Shown one piece after another: positions 24,601 to 39,600 of a stretch of 64,000 nt of DNA (its first letter is position 1; each line of letters opens with the position of its first letter). The position numbers and the translations under genes were made by a program. The DNA is from Albula goreensis (Eukaryota > Chordata > Actinopteri > Albuliformes > Albulidae): NCBI GenBank assembly GCA_022829145.1, contig CM040745.1, positions 25,388,906-25,452,905 of the forward strand. Reading direction: 5' to 3'. The notes beneath the pieces are model-generated. The model searched no databases, was not told the DNA's origin, and saw only the letters and a list, made by a program, of their open reading frames with translations.

Positions 24601-27600
24601 GTGACTGCATTGAAGTCAGCTAGATGGGTATGGCATGTATGTAATTAAATAATTTGGGAAATTAAGCCAGTGGGGAGTGTGCCTGAATGATTATTACAGA
24701 CACAGCTGTTCTTCAGGAGAATGATAGGAGACCTCCCATACACTGCTCTAAAAATAAACATTACACTGCTAGGCTTTCTGCAGGCATTTAAGGCCAGTCA
24801 GATTAAATCATGAGGAACATTCTGACATGTGTGGGCATCAGCCTACCTGCAGGAGGCGCTCTTGCTCCTTCTGCCACTTCTCCTGTCGTCTGCGCTCATC
24901 CTCTGAGTCCCATGACCAGCGGTTGGAGGAGGTGCTGATGGAGGGGACCTGCAACTGATAGGAGTGCTAGTGACTACAGAGCAGCCAGGTGCTGGTCAAA
25001 TGCAGCCATGTCTGAGGTCAGGTATGTTCAACTCTCCAGTTCTCTGAGCCAATGCAAGTGCCTCTACAGTATTCACAGGCATTTACTTCTAACTGAGTCA
25101 CATTACCATGTAACTACAAGTGCAGCATGGGATTTCATATAAAATGTTTCTATTTTCATATCAGGTTATCAGTGACTCAGCAATAGTTACCTCAAAAATG
25201 TCCAGCAACAGGACATACTTTAAATACACATCGATACACAGATGGTTGACTTATACATGCTTGCTAAGGCAATCTTTCCCTATGTTCTATTTTTTTTCCC
25301 CAGAGAGGAACCCTCAGTGCTCCTGAAAAGGACTGGTATGCAACTACACTCTAATCACAATAGAGCTCAAGAATACTGCTCACTACCATTGTCTAAATTA
25401 GACACACAAACGCATGCACACAGACACATGCACGCACGCACGCACGCACACACGCGCATACACGCACACACCTGGGACTCTGCAACTAAATTATATAGTG
25501 TTCCGCATTGTTGGGCCCCTTAATTCATTTTTCTCAAGCATTGCACAGCTGAGATTAATTACTTCTCCAGTGAATCTTTAATACACCTCAGGGGGGAAGG
25601 GGGATCCTACTCTGCCACATCGTTCTGCACTGTACAATTGCAAATATAATCCTGCTCCAAGTGCAATATTGAAAAAGCAATAACTGGTTTATTTCAAATT
25701 AAAAATTCAAATGACAACCCATTATTTACACAATAATGGAATGCTGTTGCAACACAATGGTCATGGACACAAGGGATAAACAAATTAAGTTCAGCGCCAT
25801 TCTGGTGCAGATAACAGGACTAAAATGGGGGAAATCGAGGATTGTTATGGATTGTGTGCCTTTGAGGGGTCATTTCACTAATATGTAAACACACAAAAGC
25901 TCTAAGTAACAACCGCTAGCAATTCAGCAGTAAACTTGCTGTGACCAAGATATAACCACCATAGAATGCTCTACCCCACAGACTTCAAGCAAGGAAAAAA
26001 AGGGTTTACGGAGCTGGGGGAGATTTTTCATTTATATTTAGCCTATCTTTTTGATACCTACTGGCTCTCATTTAAAGCTGAATTGTATTTGTGTTTTTGT
26101 GCTCATTGTTGCAATCCCCTCTGTCACTTAGTATTAAACCAGCTGGGAGGACCACTGAGATGAACAGTCTTATAGAGATTGATGAAGAGTTTCGAGAGGA
26201 GGCTTACATAACATCTTAATAGTAAACATTCACCATCATTCAGATATTGCACAGGATCCCACTTACATCTGATATAGCGGATTCAGAGCCACCTACAAAA
26301 AAAGGACATGTAGAAAAAGAAAATCAGTGTATTGTATCAGATACTTTACATGACCCCAGTCTCCATAAGCATCTGTTTAGGGGTCGAGCAGTTACAACAG
26401 CGCTCAAATTAAATCTGATATAAATGTACACTTCCAATTTATTCTAGGACTTTTAAAACCAGCGGAACATTTGAAAACTTGATTGAGTATATACTAGTTA
26501 TGACTGCTGAACTTTCCATTAAAGCATAGGAACACATTCAGATCATCTCACCTAAGCAAATTTACCCATCCCATCATCCAACATTAACTCCACCAAGACA
26601 AAATATCATGCTGTGGTCCTTCATAACAACATGCAGGAGGGAAACAACTAAGCTGTGAAAAATAAAATATATATGCACTAAACAAAATAACCAGAAGGAT
26701 AGGAGCACCAGTCACCAAATCCATACTGAGCATGCAGAAGCACTGGTCATTAGTACGCATAATGAAGAGCACAGATATGGCCAGCACACAAACCAAATTG
26801 GAGGAGTTTTTGCACAACATGCACATCATACCAACATACTATGTGTGTCACTGAGATAAAACCAGGTGAGTGACACCTGGCTGGGACTTTAACTCAACCC
26901 TCACTTCTGCTCTCTGTTTCAAGTCAAACGATAGTGGTGAAGAGAACCACAAAGCAAATTAAAAGGGAAAACCATGCAATAGTAGTTGCTATGATTTCAG
27001 ATACACCATCGAGTAGAATGTTGGGAACTGTTGTATATGTGCTTGCTTACAAAAATATTGCTGCCCCCAGTTCCCATTATTTAGTTAATGAGAGTGATGC
27101 AATACAGTTAAATTAAGATTTCTCATAAGAGTAACTTTTATTAAGAGTAGCCAAAAGGCATCCTACACAAACTGCATGGAGGGTTGTTACTGAAAGAATT
27201 TATTAAAGGAGCATATTTCCTCCCTCCCTTTTACATAAAAATCCTAAAACCTTTGTATGCTAAAGGCAAAATACATGAAAATACAATAACGTGTGAGTAT
27301 CTTGGGTTTCCTCCTGTGACATCATGTTCAATATCTGCATACTGGGGCTAGTAATTTTGCTGACCACTAAACGCAACATAAAAAAGGACAGCACAAAGAC
27401 AGCCATAGCAGCCAGCCCTTCCATTATACACCATGAAATGCTTACAAAGAGCATGTCATGTGCTAATTAAAGATGGCATGCCACTATTTGGCGTGACAGT
27501 GGAGCACTGCACACATGACCCTGCTTTACCACAGAGGTAGACCAGTGAACTGAAAGCAACCCCTGAGGACCCTGAAGGGAGAACATAAGCATTATGTTGC

Positions 27601-30600
27601 TAGGTTACATGAGAGGATGGGAGAGACGGAGATCTAGAGCCCAGCACCAGATATCCGAAAGCTTAAGGCAGACCAAAGCTTGCCATCACCAGTGTAACGC
27701 CTGTACCCAGGGTTTTACCTTGCTGTTCAAAAAACTCTGACCTCCTTTTTAAGTTTTTCAAAGAAATGGGCTCAGAGTCTACATAAGAGATAAAGACATG
27801 GGGAACAGAAAAAGGAACAGGTAATATGACAGGAACAGAGAATGAACCAACATTCAAAGTGAGGAACATTTTCATCAGTCATTTTTGATTAGAGGAGCAA
27901 TGCAAATACAAGACACTTTCATTAAATATTTTCCAAGATATCCCAGACCAATAATGCCGATAAAAATCCACACCATGGGACCAGCTGGCATGAAACCAAG
28001 AACAGTGAACCAACTAAATGCTAAGTAAATATGCAAGTAAAACATTAGCTCACATTTCTCATTCAGTTAATTCAGGCAGACCAGGACACCGGTCTCTGTG
28101 AAATTCCAATTACCTTTGTTTCTCATAGTCACAGATTCTTCACGGAAACCACCGTTCATATCTTTAGATTCCAGATCCTATAAAAGAAACAAGCAATTTT
28201 ATTTCACATAGAATTGTACAGGCTATACTTTTGGACTTCAAATACTTCTGATATGCTGCCTTTTTATAGAATCAAAACCAAGCATTTCAATTAAGACTCA
28301 AACCAAGTATTTCAATTAAGACAATGGCATAATGCCATATTATCTGCCATGTGTCACATGTGATTCCCATAATAGTTTAATTATTCCTGAAATTACTAAC
28401 TTGCTGGCTTAATGTGTGCCCAATAAAAATATTATGTGCAGAGAATTAGTCAGAAAAACAGTAGAGTCAGTTCATTTAAAATCAAGTGAAATATGGAAAA
28501 CTCACTCACACATTAAGTTCAATGACATAAAAAACAACTTGCTTGTTACTACATCATCTTGACTGTATGTCAGCACAGACACTGATGCATTACATTGGGT
28601 ACTCACATTAACAGGCTGGCTGCTGGTTATGGGTGCTTTCACGGTAGATTCAGAAGACTGGAGGTTAAATTCACTGCAGGTGTTGATGTACTTTTCAGGG
28701 GAACCTACAAGTGTTGGATCCATACTGGTCAGATTGATGGTCTTATGGCTTTTATATGGTAGGGAAGGTTGGTCTCTGCCCCAGTCTGTACGATGCACGA
28801 CGATGGCATAAAAACATCAGTTTCAAAAAGACAGCGGTTGGCACCGAGAGTAAATAAGGCACAAAAAACTGCTGCTGGACGCTGAAGCTGTAGCTACAGT
28901 GTTACCATGGTTAATAGAATGGAGTGGGGAGGACAGACAGACCACCTTCCCCAGTCATGCAAGCTACACCTGAGCAGACAACACCAGCTTTACCAACAGG
29001 ATTGCCAACACTGTAGTGCTGCCTAAGATTTGACAACATCTGTCTAATGAACATCAGACTCTGAAAAAGCATAAAATTGATGCAATTTTTGTAGAATGTA
29101 GACAGCCAAGCTGACAATACTGTAAATGGACAGCCAGTGAGGCAATATTAGTAAGCTTGTCGGTAAAGCAATATGGCAAACATAACACATCTTGACACCA
29201 CTGAAGCAAAAATGGACCGGAACCAGACAAGTACAAACCTGAGAAACTATGTTAATCCCCCATGGTCCACACAGGTTATGAACATGTTAATACCACATCA
29301 CAATACTACTTGGACAGAAAGACGTTAGCAATTGAAAACCCACACAATGTTGAAAGGGTCACCAGAGGTAACAGAGACATGACAAACTGGTGAAATCAAT
29401 TAAACTGGCATTGACATAAGTTCAATGACCATCAGTTTGATATATTCCACAACAGTGTGTGGCACATGAAATAAAACACAAAGTAGCCTGCCAGCTTAAA
29501 GTTCAAACAGCCAAGTACAAGACATGGTCATTACATAGCACATAGTCAGGAGGAAAAGCTCCAAGACATTTACAGTGGGCCACAACAAACTGGCTCCAAA
29601 ATGACTGGAGAACAAGAAACTAGGAGTGTGACTGTGGCTGTTTTGTGCAGTGGAGCAATACTTCCTTTAGTGACCCTTTCATGTGTCTCAGTATGCTCAT
29701 GTGAGGAGCGAGGCTACAGCGCATTTGCACAGGTCACGGGTGAGGACAGCTGACTTACTGTTCTTCCCATGCCGGCGGATGTCCATCACCAGGCAGCCCT
29801 TCTGCAATGCGGCGTCCATGGCCCCCTTCCACTGCTCATAGGTCATGTTGGACACCTTGTGCCCGCTCACTGCCAGGACCTCATCGCCCACCCGCAGCTG
29901 GCATAGCTCTGCTGGGCTCCCTGCACATCCACACAGGGGTACAACACACACACAGAACACACAAACCATGTTTACCAAGCATTACACGGACAGCACGTGT
30001 CCTACACAGGCCAGGCATTTGTTGTAAATATCAAATAGCAGAAAAATGCTTATGGTAACTCCTGCCACATATATCTGCTAATGCAATATCTCTGGGCACT
30101 GTCTTATATGCACAGGAGAGAAAATGTATCTAAAGTCCATGCATGCATGCTTGCAGGTGAATCCTCTATCAAAGCCCAACTGGAAGAATTACTGGGTGAG
30201 CTGAGAGGAAACATTCATAGGACAATTCATAGCAATTCAAAGGCAAGTCTCCATATGCTGATACAACACTGTACTGGCATTACAGATTTCATACCAATAC
30301 CATTGAATATTAAGGGAATTTCTTCTGGTCAGTAACTCCCCAAAAAATCATAATTCTTCAGCTGTTTTTGGGCAATTTAAGCTTTTTTAACAGTATTAAA
30401 ATTGTATATAAAAAATATCAACTGTAGAAGTACACATGCATATAATTTATTCTCATAACAACTAGATACATGCAGAATGTGCTGGATGCACACCTTTTTG
30501 TAAATTATTTTTACACCCATATCCAATTACATTTACAAGAGGAATAAAACTGGCACGATTGAGTTCTATGAAATCAGTCCAAAAGGGAGGAATAGAGTCC

Positions 30601-33600
30601 GCTCTCAAGTTAAAAAAGATTTTTATTTCTGTGGTATTTTAGTCTGGAGGGATTGAAGGCAAAATTCCATGGAGCCAGTTGAGCAACACTTAACAGTATT
30701 TTTTTTTTGCAGGTTATTATGTTATGCTCCATTCCCTGGACCCCCAATTATGGTCATTTGCTGAACGTTAAGAAGAGAGCGATAAAAAAAAAACAGTTTA
30801 AAATGAACGCTCGCCATTAGGCACTGAAATGAGGCATACCTTCCTGAATGGATCGGATGGAGGCACCAGTAGAGTCCCAGTTGGTCTGGAAGCCAAAGCC
30901 CTGACTGCTGTTTGGTTTCTGGTTCAGGCAGATCCTCATGTCAGAGAAGAGCTCCTGAAAAGAAAGAGGGTGACACCTGAGCCCCCAGCACCACCCGTTC
31001 ACAATGAGAATCTGATCCCTCTATTAGCCCAACAGACCGCAGTAGAGTGAGTCCTGTAACAAAATGTTAAAATCTTTTTAATTTTAACAAAAAGCTTGTC
31101 TTGAGAGATCCTGACCTCAAACGGGTATCTAATCCTGGACAGATTACATCATGCTGGAGCTCCTAAGAAAAACACATGATGCAATAGTGCTACATCACAA
31201 GAAAGGGAAAAGTTTTTATTATAAAAAAAAAAGCCAGATATTGGTTTACAAATATCCCCTACATGTAAGGAGTAACTTGAGGAACGGGTGTAAAGAGTGC
31301 TTAAAAAGTACTGTAAGTCAGGAAATAGACTGTACATCCAGCCCAGGCAGCTCACCTGCATGTCCTCACTCTCTGCGGCAGAGACAAGGGTAGTCTCCTT
31401 CTTGGGTTTTAGGGTATCGCTGCTGGACTGGGTTGCTGGGGTCTCACGCAATGGCTGCTTCTGCTCCTCCTCTCCTCTTCCTCCTCCTCTTCATCCTCAT
31501 TGCTACTCAGTGCAGGGCTGACCTGTGCACGCTTCTCTTCCTCAGTCATGAACTGACTGTAGCGGCTCGGGGCAGATGATTTCTGGGAGTCAGTCTCACC
31601 ATTGAGGCGTTTGTGCGAGTCATCCATCTAGAGAGAGAAAAGACAAAAGGCACAATCTCACAAACCTAACTTACTCAACATCAACCAGCTTTGCAAATCC
31701 TGAACTTAACGCAGCAAGAATACAGTTATCCAGAGCTTATGATGTGAATGGCAGGCAGTATGACTAACTAAGCAGTTTCATTATTCATTAGAGCTGTGAG
31801 ACCAGAGAGTGATAGGTTAGCAATGTCTACACACAGACTATGACCCACAGCAATGTCTCCCCATGTACCAAAATCTGATTGACAAGAAGAGTCCACACAA
31901 AGTTTGAAAGCAGAGCTACTCACTGCGAATGTCCTGGGAAGAGAGGAGATCCTGGTGGACTGGGTCCCAAAGGGCCGGGGTGTAACTACGGAGGGAAGTC
32001 GTGCACTATCTGTTCTCTGGTAGCTCCTGGGGAGGGAGGCAGAAACTCGAGCTGGCCCAGGTTTTGTATCCATTGAATTGCTTTTGTAGACAGAGCTGGA
32101 GCTCTGCTCCTCCAATGCCCTGCTGAAGGGACTCTTGAATTCAGGGGCTTTGCTGATAGCTGCAGGGATGGCTGGGCTGTCCTCTTGTTTGCTCATGAAG
32201 GCTGGAGTGATGTTGGAGCGAGTTCTGCTGGGCTGCTCAGAGAGGGTGGGTGCAGGAGCAGGGGCTGGGGCGGGGGCGGGGGCAGTGTCAGGGGCAAGCA
32301 CAGTTTCGGTGCGGTTATTGCTGACAACACTGGTCAGCTCGATGAGGTTGGGTCCAATCTCCTCAGGTTCCTCTGTGATGGTCGGGCTGGCCCTGGTGGT
32401 GCTGGTTTTAGCAGGTGATGGAGACCTGGGCCTCAGGGTGGACGTGATGTGGTCAGGCTCCAGGGCCTGGGCAGGGCTCCTCTCCTCCTGCACTGGAGGC
32501 ACAGGGGGAGACACAGCTCTGTCTGTGGTTGTGTACAGACTGTCCACGGTGTGGCTGCGAGGTGGAAGGGTTCGAGTGCGTGGCTGGGGCCGTGGCTGGG
32601 GCTGGGGTGGGACCGTCGGCTCAGAGAACACGTCCTGGCTGCTGGAGTAGAGGCTGCTGTTGTATCGGGTTGGAGTGCCTTGTTCTCTGCTCTCCCTGAA
32701 TAGCGAGACAGACAGGGAGGAGAAAGGGGTGTGTGTAATCAACTATTAGATTACACTTTTACACCAGGCAAATAGGACAACACACTACAGTAATCACTGA
32801 GAGATACAGCACTTTCTCTGAAGAACCAATCAGTAAATCTGAACATACAGAGAAAAACACACAACCACATGCTCACACAGACACACACACAGACACACTC
32901 TTCAGCTTCCACAGACACACATCTTCCAGGAATGGCACAAAGAAAAACATTTAATGACTATTTTAATTATTCTTAAACAAGCAAAGGTTTCTGTTAAAAG
33001 ACACAAGGTTGCAATTTACAGACTGATACTATGTAGTGCTGATCACTGGCCATTACAAAAAATCTCAATGGTTTTAACACAATGGCAGATTAAAAACAGT
33101 TGCATCATGACATTGCATCAGGCAGGAGACAAAACAGTAGCCCTGCAGGTAGTGGTCTTTTACCTCTCCTCCTGCATCTCCTTGAAGGTCTTGGACTTGC
33201 GAGTGCTCCCCCCACTGGTAATACTCTCGATCTGTTCACGTTCCTCCTTCTTCTTTACGATGTCGGAGTTGACGCTCCGGCGACGGTTCTTCCACTTGGT
33301 GAGGTCCTGAGGAAGATGAGAGAGCCATGGCGGGAGACTCAGGCACAGGCAGAGAGGGGAAGCATGCGCAGCAGCAGAGAGAGGACCACATGTACAGGTG
33401 TCCTGATTCTGTCTGCCCCACCCCTCTCCCTCCCCATCCCCATCCCAGCCCTCCTTACTGTGACCTTAATGAGACACTGAGGCGTTATGGCACAGCAAGT
33501 AGCAAGTTCCTGAGCTCAATACAGGAGCACACATGTTATTCTATGATGAGCTCCGTGGTAAGCTTTCATCAGGTCAACCACAACTAAATGCTACATTTGT

Positions 33601-36600
33601 GTGATTATTCTTGTATGAATTTAATATGGTTCCAATAAAGAGGCTGCACCAGAGCTGGTTAGGCCATGTAGTCAGGTTAAGTTTTTCCTCTTTGTACCCT
33701 GGACAGACATAAAGAGCATGGGTGTCCTTTTTCACTTCATAAACCTCATAAGTTTAACTAAACTTTCTCCCAGTTTTGAATGTCAAATGGTGTTTGTGTT
33801 TATGCCCATGGCTACATCCATCTCTATCAATTTTGGAACATGCAGACAAGCAAATGCTCTCTGAAACATGAGATGCCAGCTGCTGCTTCTTTTCATACTA
33901 CAATCCTCCAGCCACGCTTTCACAGACCCTGTTTACACATGGTTTTAAAATGCATCTTGGTGATCCGAACACAAGTGGACAGCTGAGACACATTGCCGTT
34001 CACATCTGTTTCTATCATGTGTTTCCAAGATGTCCAGCTGACCACTTGTGTTCAGATTTCGTTACTGCCTGTGTCACTTTTGCTAGAAGGTCAAAGGGCC
34101 CTATGTACAGTTATCATGTCAGTCTGTCGCCAGACAAGCACCAGATGTTTTGCAAGGGCTAGCTAAGAAAACAAAAATGTTTCAAGTACTAATATACATG
34201 TACGGGCTATTCCAACCGGCAATAGCGGGGCTGGCAGGACAAAGTTGGGCGTGTTGTCACCAAAACAACCACCATGTCCTGCATTGACGACGTATTTTCC
34301 TATTACATCCTTGTCGGGGACGAATGAGAATGCATTTGCGTTACACTACAAAAGATACGTGGTCAAAGCATCCCAGACCACCTCAGCAAGTGGTTTGAGT
34401 GACTGGATCACAACGCGTCCTGGTGTTCGTTTACACTTGTATTTAGCACTGTCCACTTGTGATCCAATCACCCAAGACGCAGTTTAAGACTAAGCGTAAA
34501 CAGGGTCACTTTCTGCAAAGACACTTCATATATTGTTTTTGGCCAACTGGCAGAGGGAGTCACTAGTGTGTGATAAGACATGGATATGATCCTGAGTGAA
34601 ATCCCTGCCTCTCTTTTCTAATACAGGCAATAGTGGTAGCCACAAGTATACACATACTCAGGACTGACAAACGTGGTAATTTCCAACAATATTCAATTAA
34701 TTCCATGATCTATGGTGTAGCCAACACATGACCACAATGTAAAAAGAGCATTTAAAAAAAAAAAAACATTAAGGGAAAACCTTGAAATAACTGGGTGAAT
34801 GCATTTTCTAAGACAAGGACTTTATCTCCATAACAAGGCCGAAACCACAGCATTGACATGTGAAAACTCCTTTGATCTCAGACAGTTTTGAGGATGTACT
34901 CACATCTTGCCACTGGTCCTCAGACTCCCTGGCCTGGGCTCGGATCTTTTGGAGCTCATCGTAGCGCACCTGCCGCAGGACTGCTGGGTCCACAGGAATG
35001 TCGCTCATGGACTTGCTCCTGTTGAAACAATGAGCAAGTGAGGCAAACATGAAAATAAAAGACAAGGCTTCATTGGTATAGGGCTTAACTGTGGAACAAA
35101 ATTTACATTTTTCTTGGCGTGACATTTACTCAAAATTCATTATCAGTAACCACATAAAGAGCATAAAAATCTGGCCTCTTACCTGGCCAGTCCAGCCAAT
35201 TCCTGACAGCTGAGCTTTTCATAAACTAAATGCAGACATAAACTGAGCAGACACCTTCAGTTTGCATATATTCAGACCACAATGAGCTCTGTATTTGCTT
35301 TTGTAAAAGAAAGTTAAGTGCTTTGGTTTCAGAGGCCACTCCATTCATGTGGAAGTATGTGTAGTGAAAAAAATATTCATACATGCTCAAATTAGATATT
35401 TAAAGAACTAAATGCACTGTGCACAGTATTTGGGCTGTACTTTCAGACATTTACCCATTTGCATGAACCTATTTTTCTCCTGGTGCATTTGGTACATGGA
35501 TTACAGCCACTTCACCAGCAGTGTGTGGCATTAATCAAAGTATGTACTGCCATCTAGAGAGCACTACTCTGTAGTGGGAAACTGCAGGCAGCACTGTGTC
35601 TTTCTCCCTTTGCAATATGAGCCTGCGCAATGGCATAACATTAAAATGAGGGAAAATAATAGCCTTAGAACCAAAGACCCAGCAGCTGCTGACCACAGAC
35701 TCTGGCATGTTAATCATCAACAACAATATGTAAAAGACAATGCAGAAAAAAAATTTGTTTCATTCCATTTAAGCCAAGCACAGAAAAAACATCACGCTCG
35801 AAGACAAATGACAGTGCACCATAGCAAACGTTTGGTTAACATGTCAGCAAGTGAATAAGCACACAAAACTGATAAGTTAGGTAGCAAGAGCACTTTCTGA
35901 AGGAGGTAAAAAAAAAAAAAAAAAAAAAAAAAACAAAAAATACATTACGTTTTTGAGCTTTATTTTTCCCAGGTCAACTTACCTCTGACTGCAGGCTAGA
36001 TCTGTAGTGTAACACTATCACAGAACAACCTTTCTGGAACCCAAAAAAGCTGCAGGGGGAGGCAATTCCTTTGTTCTGAGATAATACACTTTTATGGGCT
36101 TACTTGCCTTGGATATCAATTATCGCATGGATTACACAAAGTACGGACAACTTCAGTGTGATGGAGTTTGTTTTTCCACTTTGAGAGTGGCCTTTCCCCC
36201 TGACCCCCCTCCCCATGGCCACACAATCCACAGCAATGTACGTGTCAGCACTTAGCAATGAGCGAGCCAGCGATCTATGCAATAGGCACAGGCAGTAGGC
36301 ACGCAGTTAAAGGGCAGAGTGGCGCAGGCAAGACACAGGGCTGCGCAAATGCAAACGTGCAGTGGTTCTGGACCAAATCACAACTCACCCGTCATAACCA
36401 GAGCGCTTCTGGAACAGTCTAAAAGACCAAAGAGAATCAGACAAACCAGGTCACATTTAGGCTAAGTGCCTTCACTCTTGTGTTTGGCAGAGAGGATGAT
36501 TTAACTGGAGCGGACTGAAAATGGTCAGCATACCCAGCACACGGCATGGTCATCGCCATCTGGTTATGATTAGTACCTTAGTAAAGTGTCATTCCACACA

Positions 36601-39600
36601 ATCACGGCTAGAGGTCGCTTTCCATTTGGGCAACACTTTTCTTCTGTGTTAGCGGGCATTACATTTCTGAGGTTTTCTGTGTGGTTGGATTGGTGTTTGA
36701 CGACATTAGGAGGTTTCAAATTCAGATTTGTTGGCGAGAACTGAAGCATTTGTGGAAATATTTGTACAGGAAAATGCTGAGAGGAACTGCTGACACAGGA
36801 AAGAAATTAGCATATTAAGGAAATTAAATGCACATGATAGATTAAGATTAATAAAAATGTATGATTTATAAAAATTCCTTTTTCACAGTGAATCTGGAAA
36901 CCTAAAATTTGTTGAAACCACTTCCCACAGATACAAGCGGAAGATACTGTAACCCCACAATGCTGAGCAAATGAGTTGCTCTGTGGCATTTACCATGAAA
37001 TTTACATCAATGTACAACTCTGGCATGGTTACAGAAAGTACATGACTGAATGTATTTGTTGGGGTTTGTTTAAGGAACTACTGTGGACATGTAAATAAAC
37101 AGGCAGTTGACATTTGTAGAAACACATGACAGTGGGAAATTTCAACCATCAGTACAACATGCCATGGACATACACAAAACCAGCCACCTCAACACCTAAT
37201 ATTTGCCTCTGTAAGGCACTGCCATGAGCTCTGAAGGGCTCCTATGTTATATTTGGAAATCTTTGCTCAGCTTTTAAACAGTCTTCAATAATTTGATCAT
37301 TGCCTTCATGTCTTTTCAGATCTCTGTGAAGTTCCCTTGTGGTGAAAAGGGAAAGTCAAACTGATCTGCTTGAATGTAGGTGTGAGTCTTACAGTCAGTT
37401 TCCCCAAAAGCATACACCACACATGCCGAAGGCATCCAGGCCTCTTTGCTTTTTATTGACCATGAGTACAACTTCAGCTCAAGTCACAGGCAAATTTCAT
37501 CCTCAAGCAGAAAAAAAGCATATCATTGGATCTGATCCTTAACATTGGATTTCACACATTTGCAAAGACTACCTGCCTACAAGTTTTTCATAAATACATT
37601 ATTAGCAGTCAGGTCATAATACTGAATACTGAATTAGAGCCAAAAGAAGCATCTACAAGGCCTTGCATCTTCCTCACAGAGATGAGGAAAAGTTAAGGCA
37701 GCTGCCCGTGTTTTATCTTTGCCTAGGTCAAGGCTAATAGCAGCAAACTGTTCTACACCATGATGCACTGCTCTGTCACTCATCATTTAACACAAACATT
37801 GTAATACTGGACCTACAGACTGATATACAAACACAGTTAGTGTTTAGTGTTTGAAGCACTTAAATATAGACAAAAATGACTGAACACAAAACATTGTCAT
37901 TCTATTTGTACTGGGACATACAATAGGAAACACTTTTTTTTTAAAAACTTTTTTTTTTTTTTTCCCAGTGACTACATGGAGGAAACCTCTCTTTGGGACA
38001 CTAACGCAATAATTGAGCCCCATTTCATTTGCAGAACCCTTTACAAACAAACAATGTCCACTGCATGCAGTTTAAGGCACTCCAATAGTCAACATGTTAA
38101 AGCATGTAACCAGACTTCTTTGGTTTAACCACACATTTGAAAATAATATTTTTTTAGACATGACCACATGGGGTAAGAGATGATGCAGAGCCAGCCATTC
38201 CTCAGAGCTCAAAAGCCTAACCTCTCCACCATCAGCCTCTTCTTGTGTCTCAGGCGGCTGGCTTCCCGAATGGCCTGCCACTTGTGCAGGTCCTCTTCGC
38301 TGCAGGACGAGGGCACCTCTGGAGCCAGGGGGGGACCTGACCTCTTAGGAAGCCCAGCCCCCAGCTTCCTCAGCAGCATGTCATCGGTTTTGGGATGCCC
38401 TTCCCCCTTTCTGTTGCCACTGGCCTCCTCTTCTGGTGATGGGGGGCACGGTGGGCAAAGCAGCCTGGAGTGGAGCTTAGCCGGCAGGGCCCAGGGCTCA
38501 GGGAAGGGAAGAGCATTGTAGATGTCGGGGCTTCCAGAGAGGGGCTGCTCTGCTTTGTGGGGGTTGATCTTTCGGAAGAGGAGATCGTCTCTCTGGATGT
38601 CTGGCATCACAGGCTTGCCCCGACGTGGTTGAGTGACGATGGTGAAGCCTTCCTCAGCGGCAGAGGCTGGGCAAGGGGCTACATTGGCCTCCGGTTTTAA
38701 ATGGACAAGGTCTGGGCAACTGTGGTAGGCACCGGTTCGACGGGCAAACATGTCATCATTCTCCAGGTCCGGGAGGACCTCATGAGCATTGGGGGGCCCT
38801 ACATAGGAGCGTCTCTCGCACCTAATGAGTCTGGGGGCTGCAGAGGGGTCAGGCCGGGCTGTACCCACTTGAGAGAGTTTTGAGTGGGGGAGAGCGGTGA
38901 TGGGCAGTGAGACAGTGTGTGGCTGCATGCGAGTGCTGGAGCAGAGTGACAGGAGAGAAAGATCAGAGAAGAGCTTTAAATGCAGGTGAAGCAGAAAACC
39001 AGAAAAGAGCCAAGGACAGAGCTTTAAAGGTTTAGAAGGAAGAAAAAGCCTCGCCTCATTCATGCTCAGATATAAAATCCCTTTCTTCAAATTGAGAGCA
39101 TTTCATGTTAAGCTTATTCTGACTCTTAGTACACATCGGACATACATATGTCGCTCATATGCACTGAGGTATGTAAAACATATCTGCAACATCCCTTTAT
39201 GGCAAAGCTCTACATATACTTATATATTATTTACATGTAATTTGTGACAACTTCTAAACAAATACCAGGGAAAAAAAAGTGCTTGTTAATGAATATTAGT
39301 TGGATATAGTCATAAACAATTCAAGTGCCTGGGGCAGCTCTATGATAACTGTTATTTCTTAGGAGGGCGCTGCTGTCCGTTAGTAATCATGCAGCGGTAT
39401 CGACCTTTGAGCCACTGGGGGTTGTGGGTGGGCGGAGCCATCAGGAGCATGTGGGTGACTAGGAAACGTGTCAGACTGGGACGGGGGAGGAGAAGATGGT
39501 GCAAGCCAGGGACTGACATCGCAGTCTGAGTCGTCGGATGATGAGCCAGACTTCTTTTGGCTACAGCCAGGAGAGGAGGAAGAGGAGGAGGACAGGCAAT

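Noticed and set aside
32135-32650. 171-codon plus-strand open frame, Gly/Val-rich
   Set aside because: It is the antisense shadow of lmo7 exon 14. Its composition comes from the Pro/Ala codons on the other strand.
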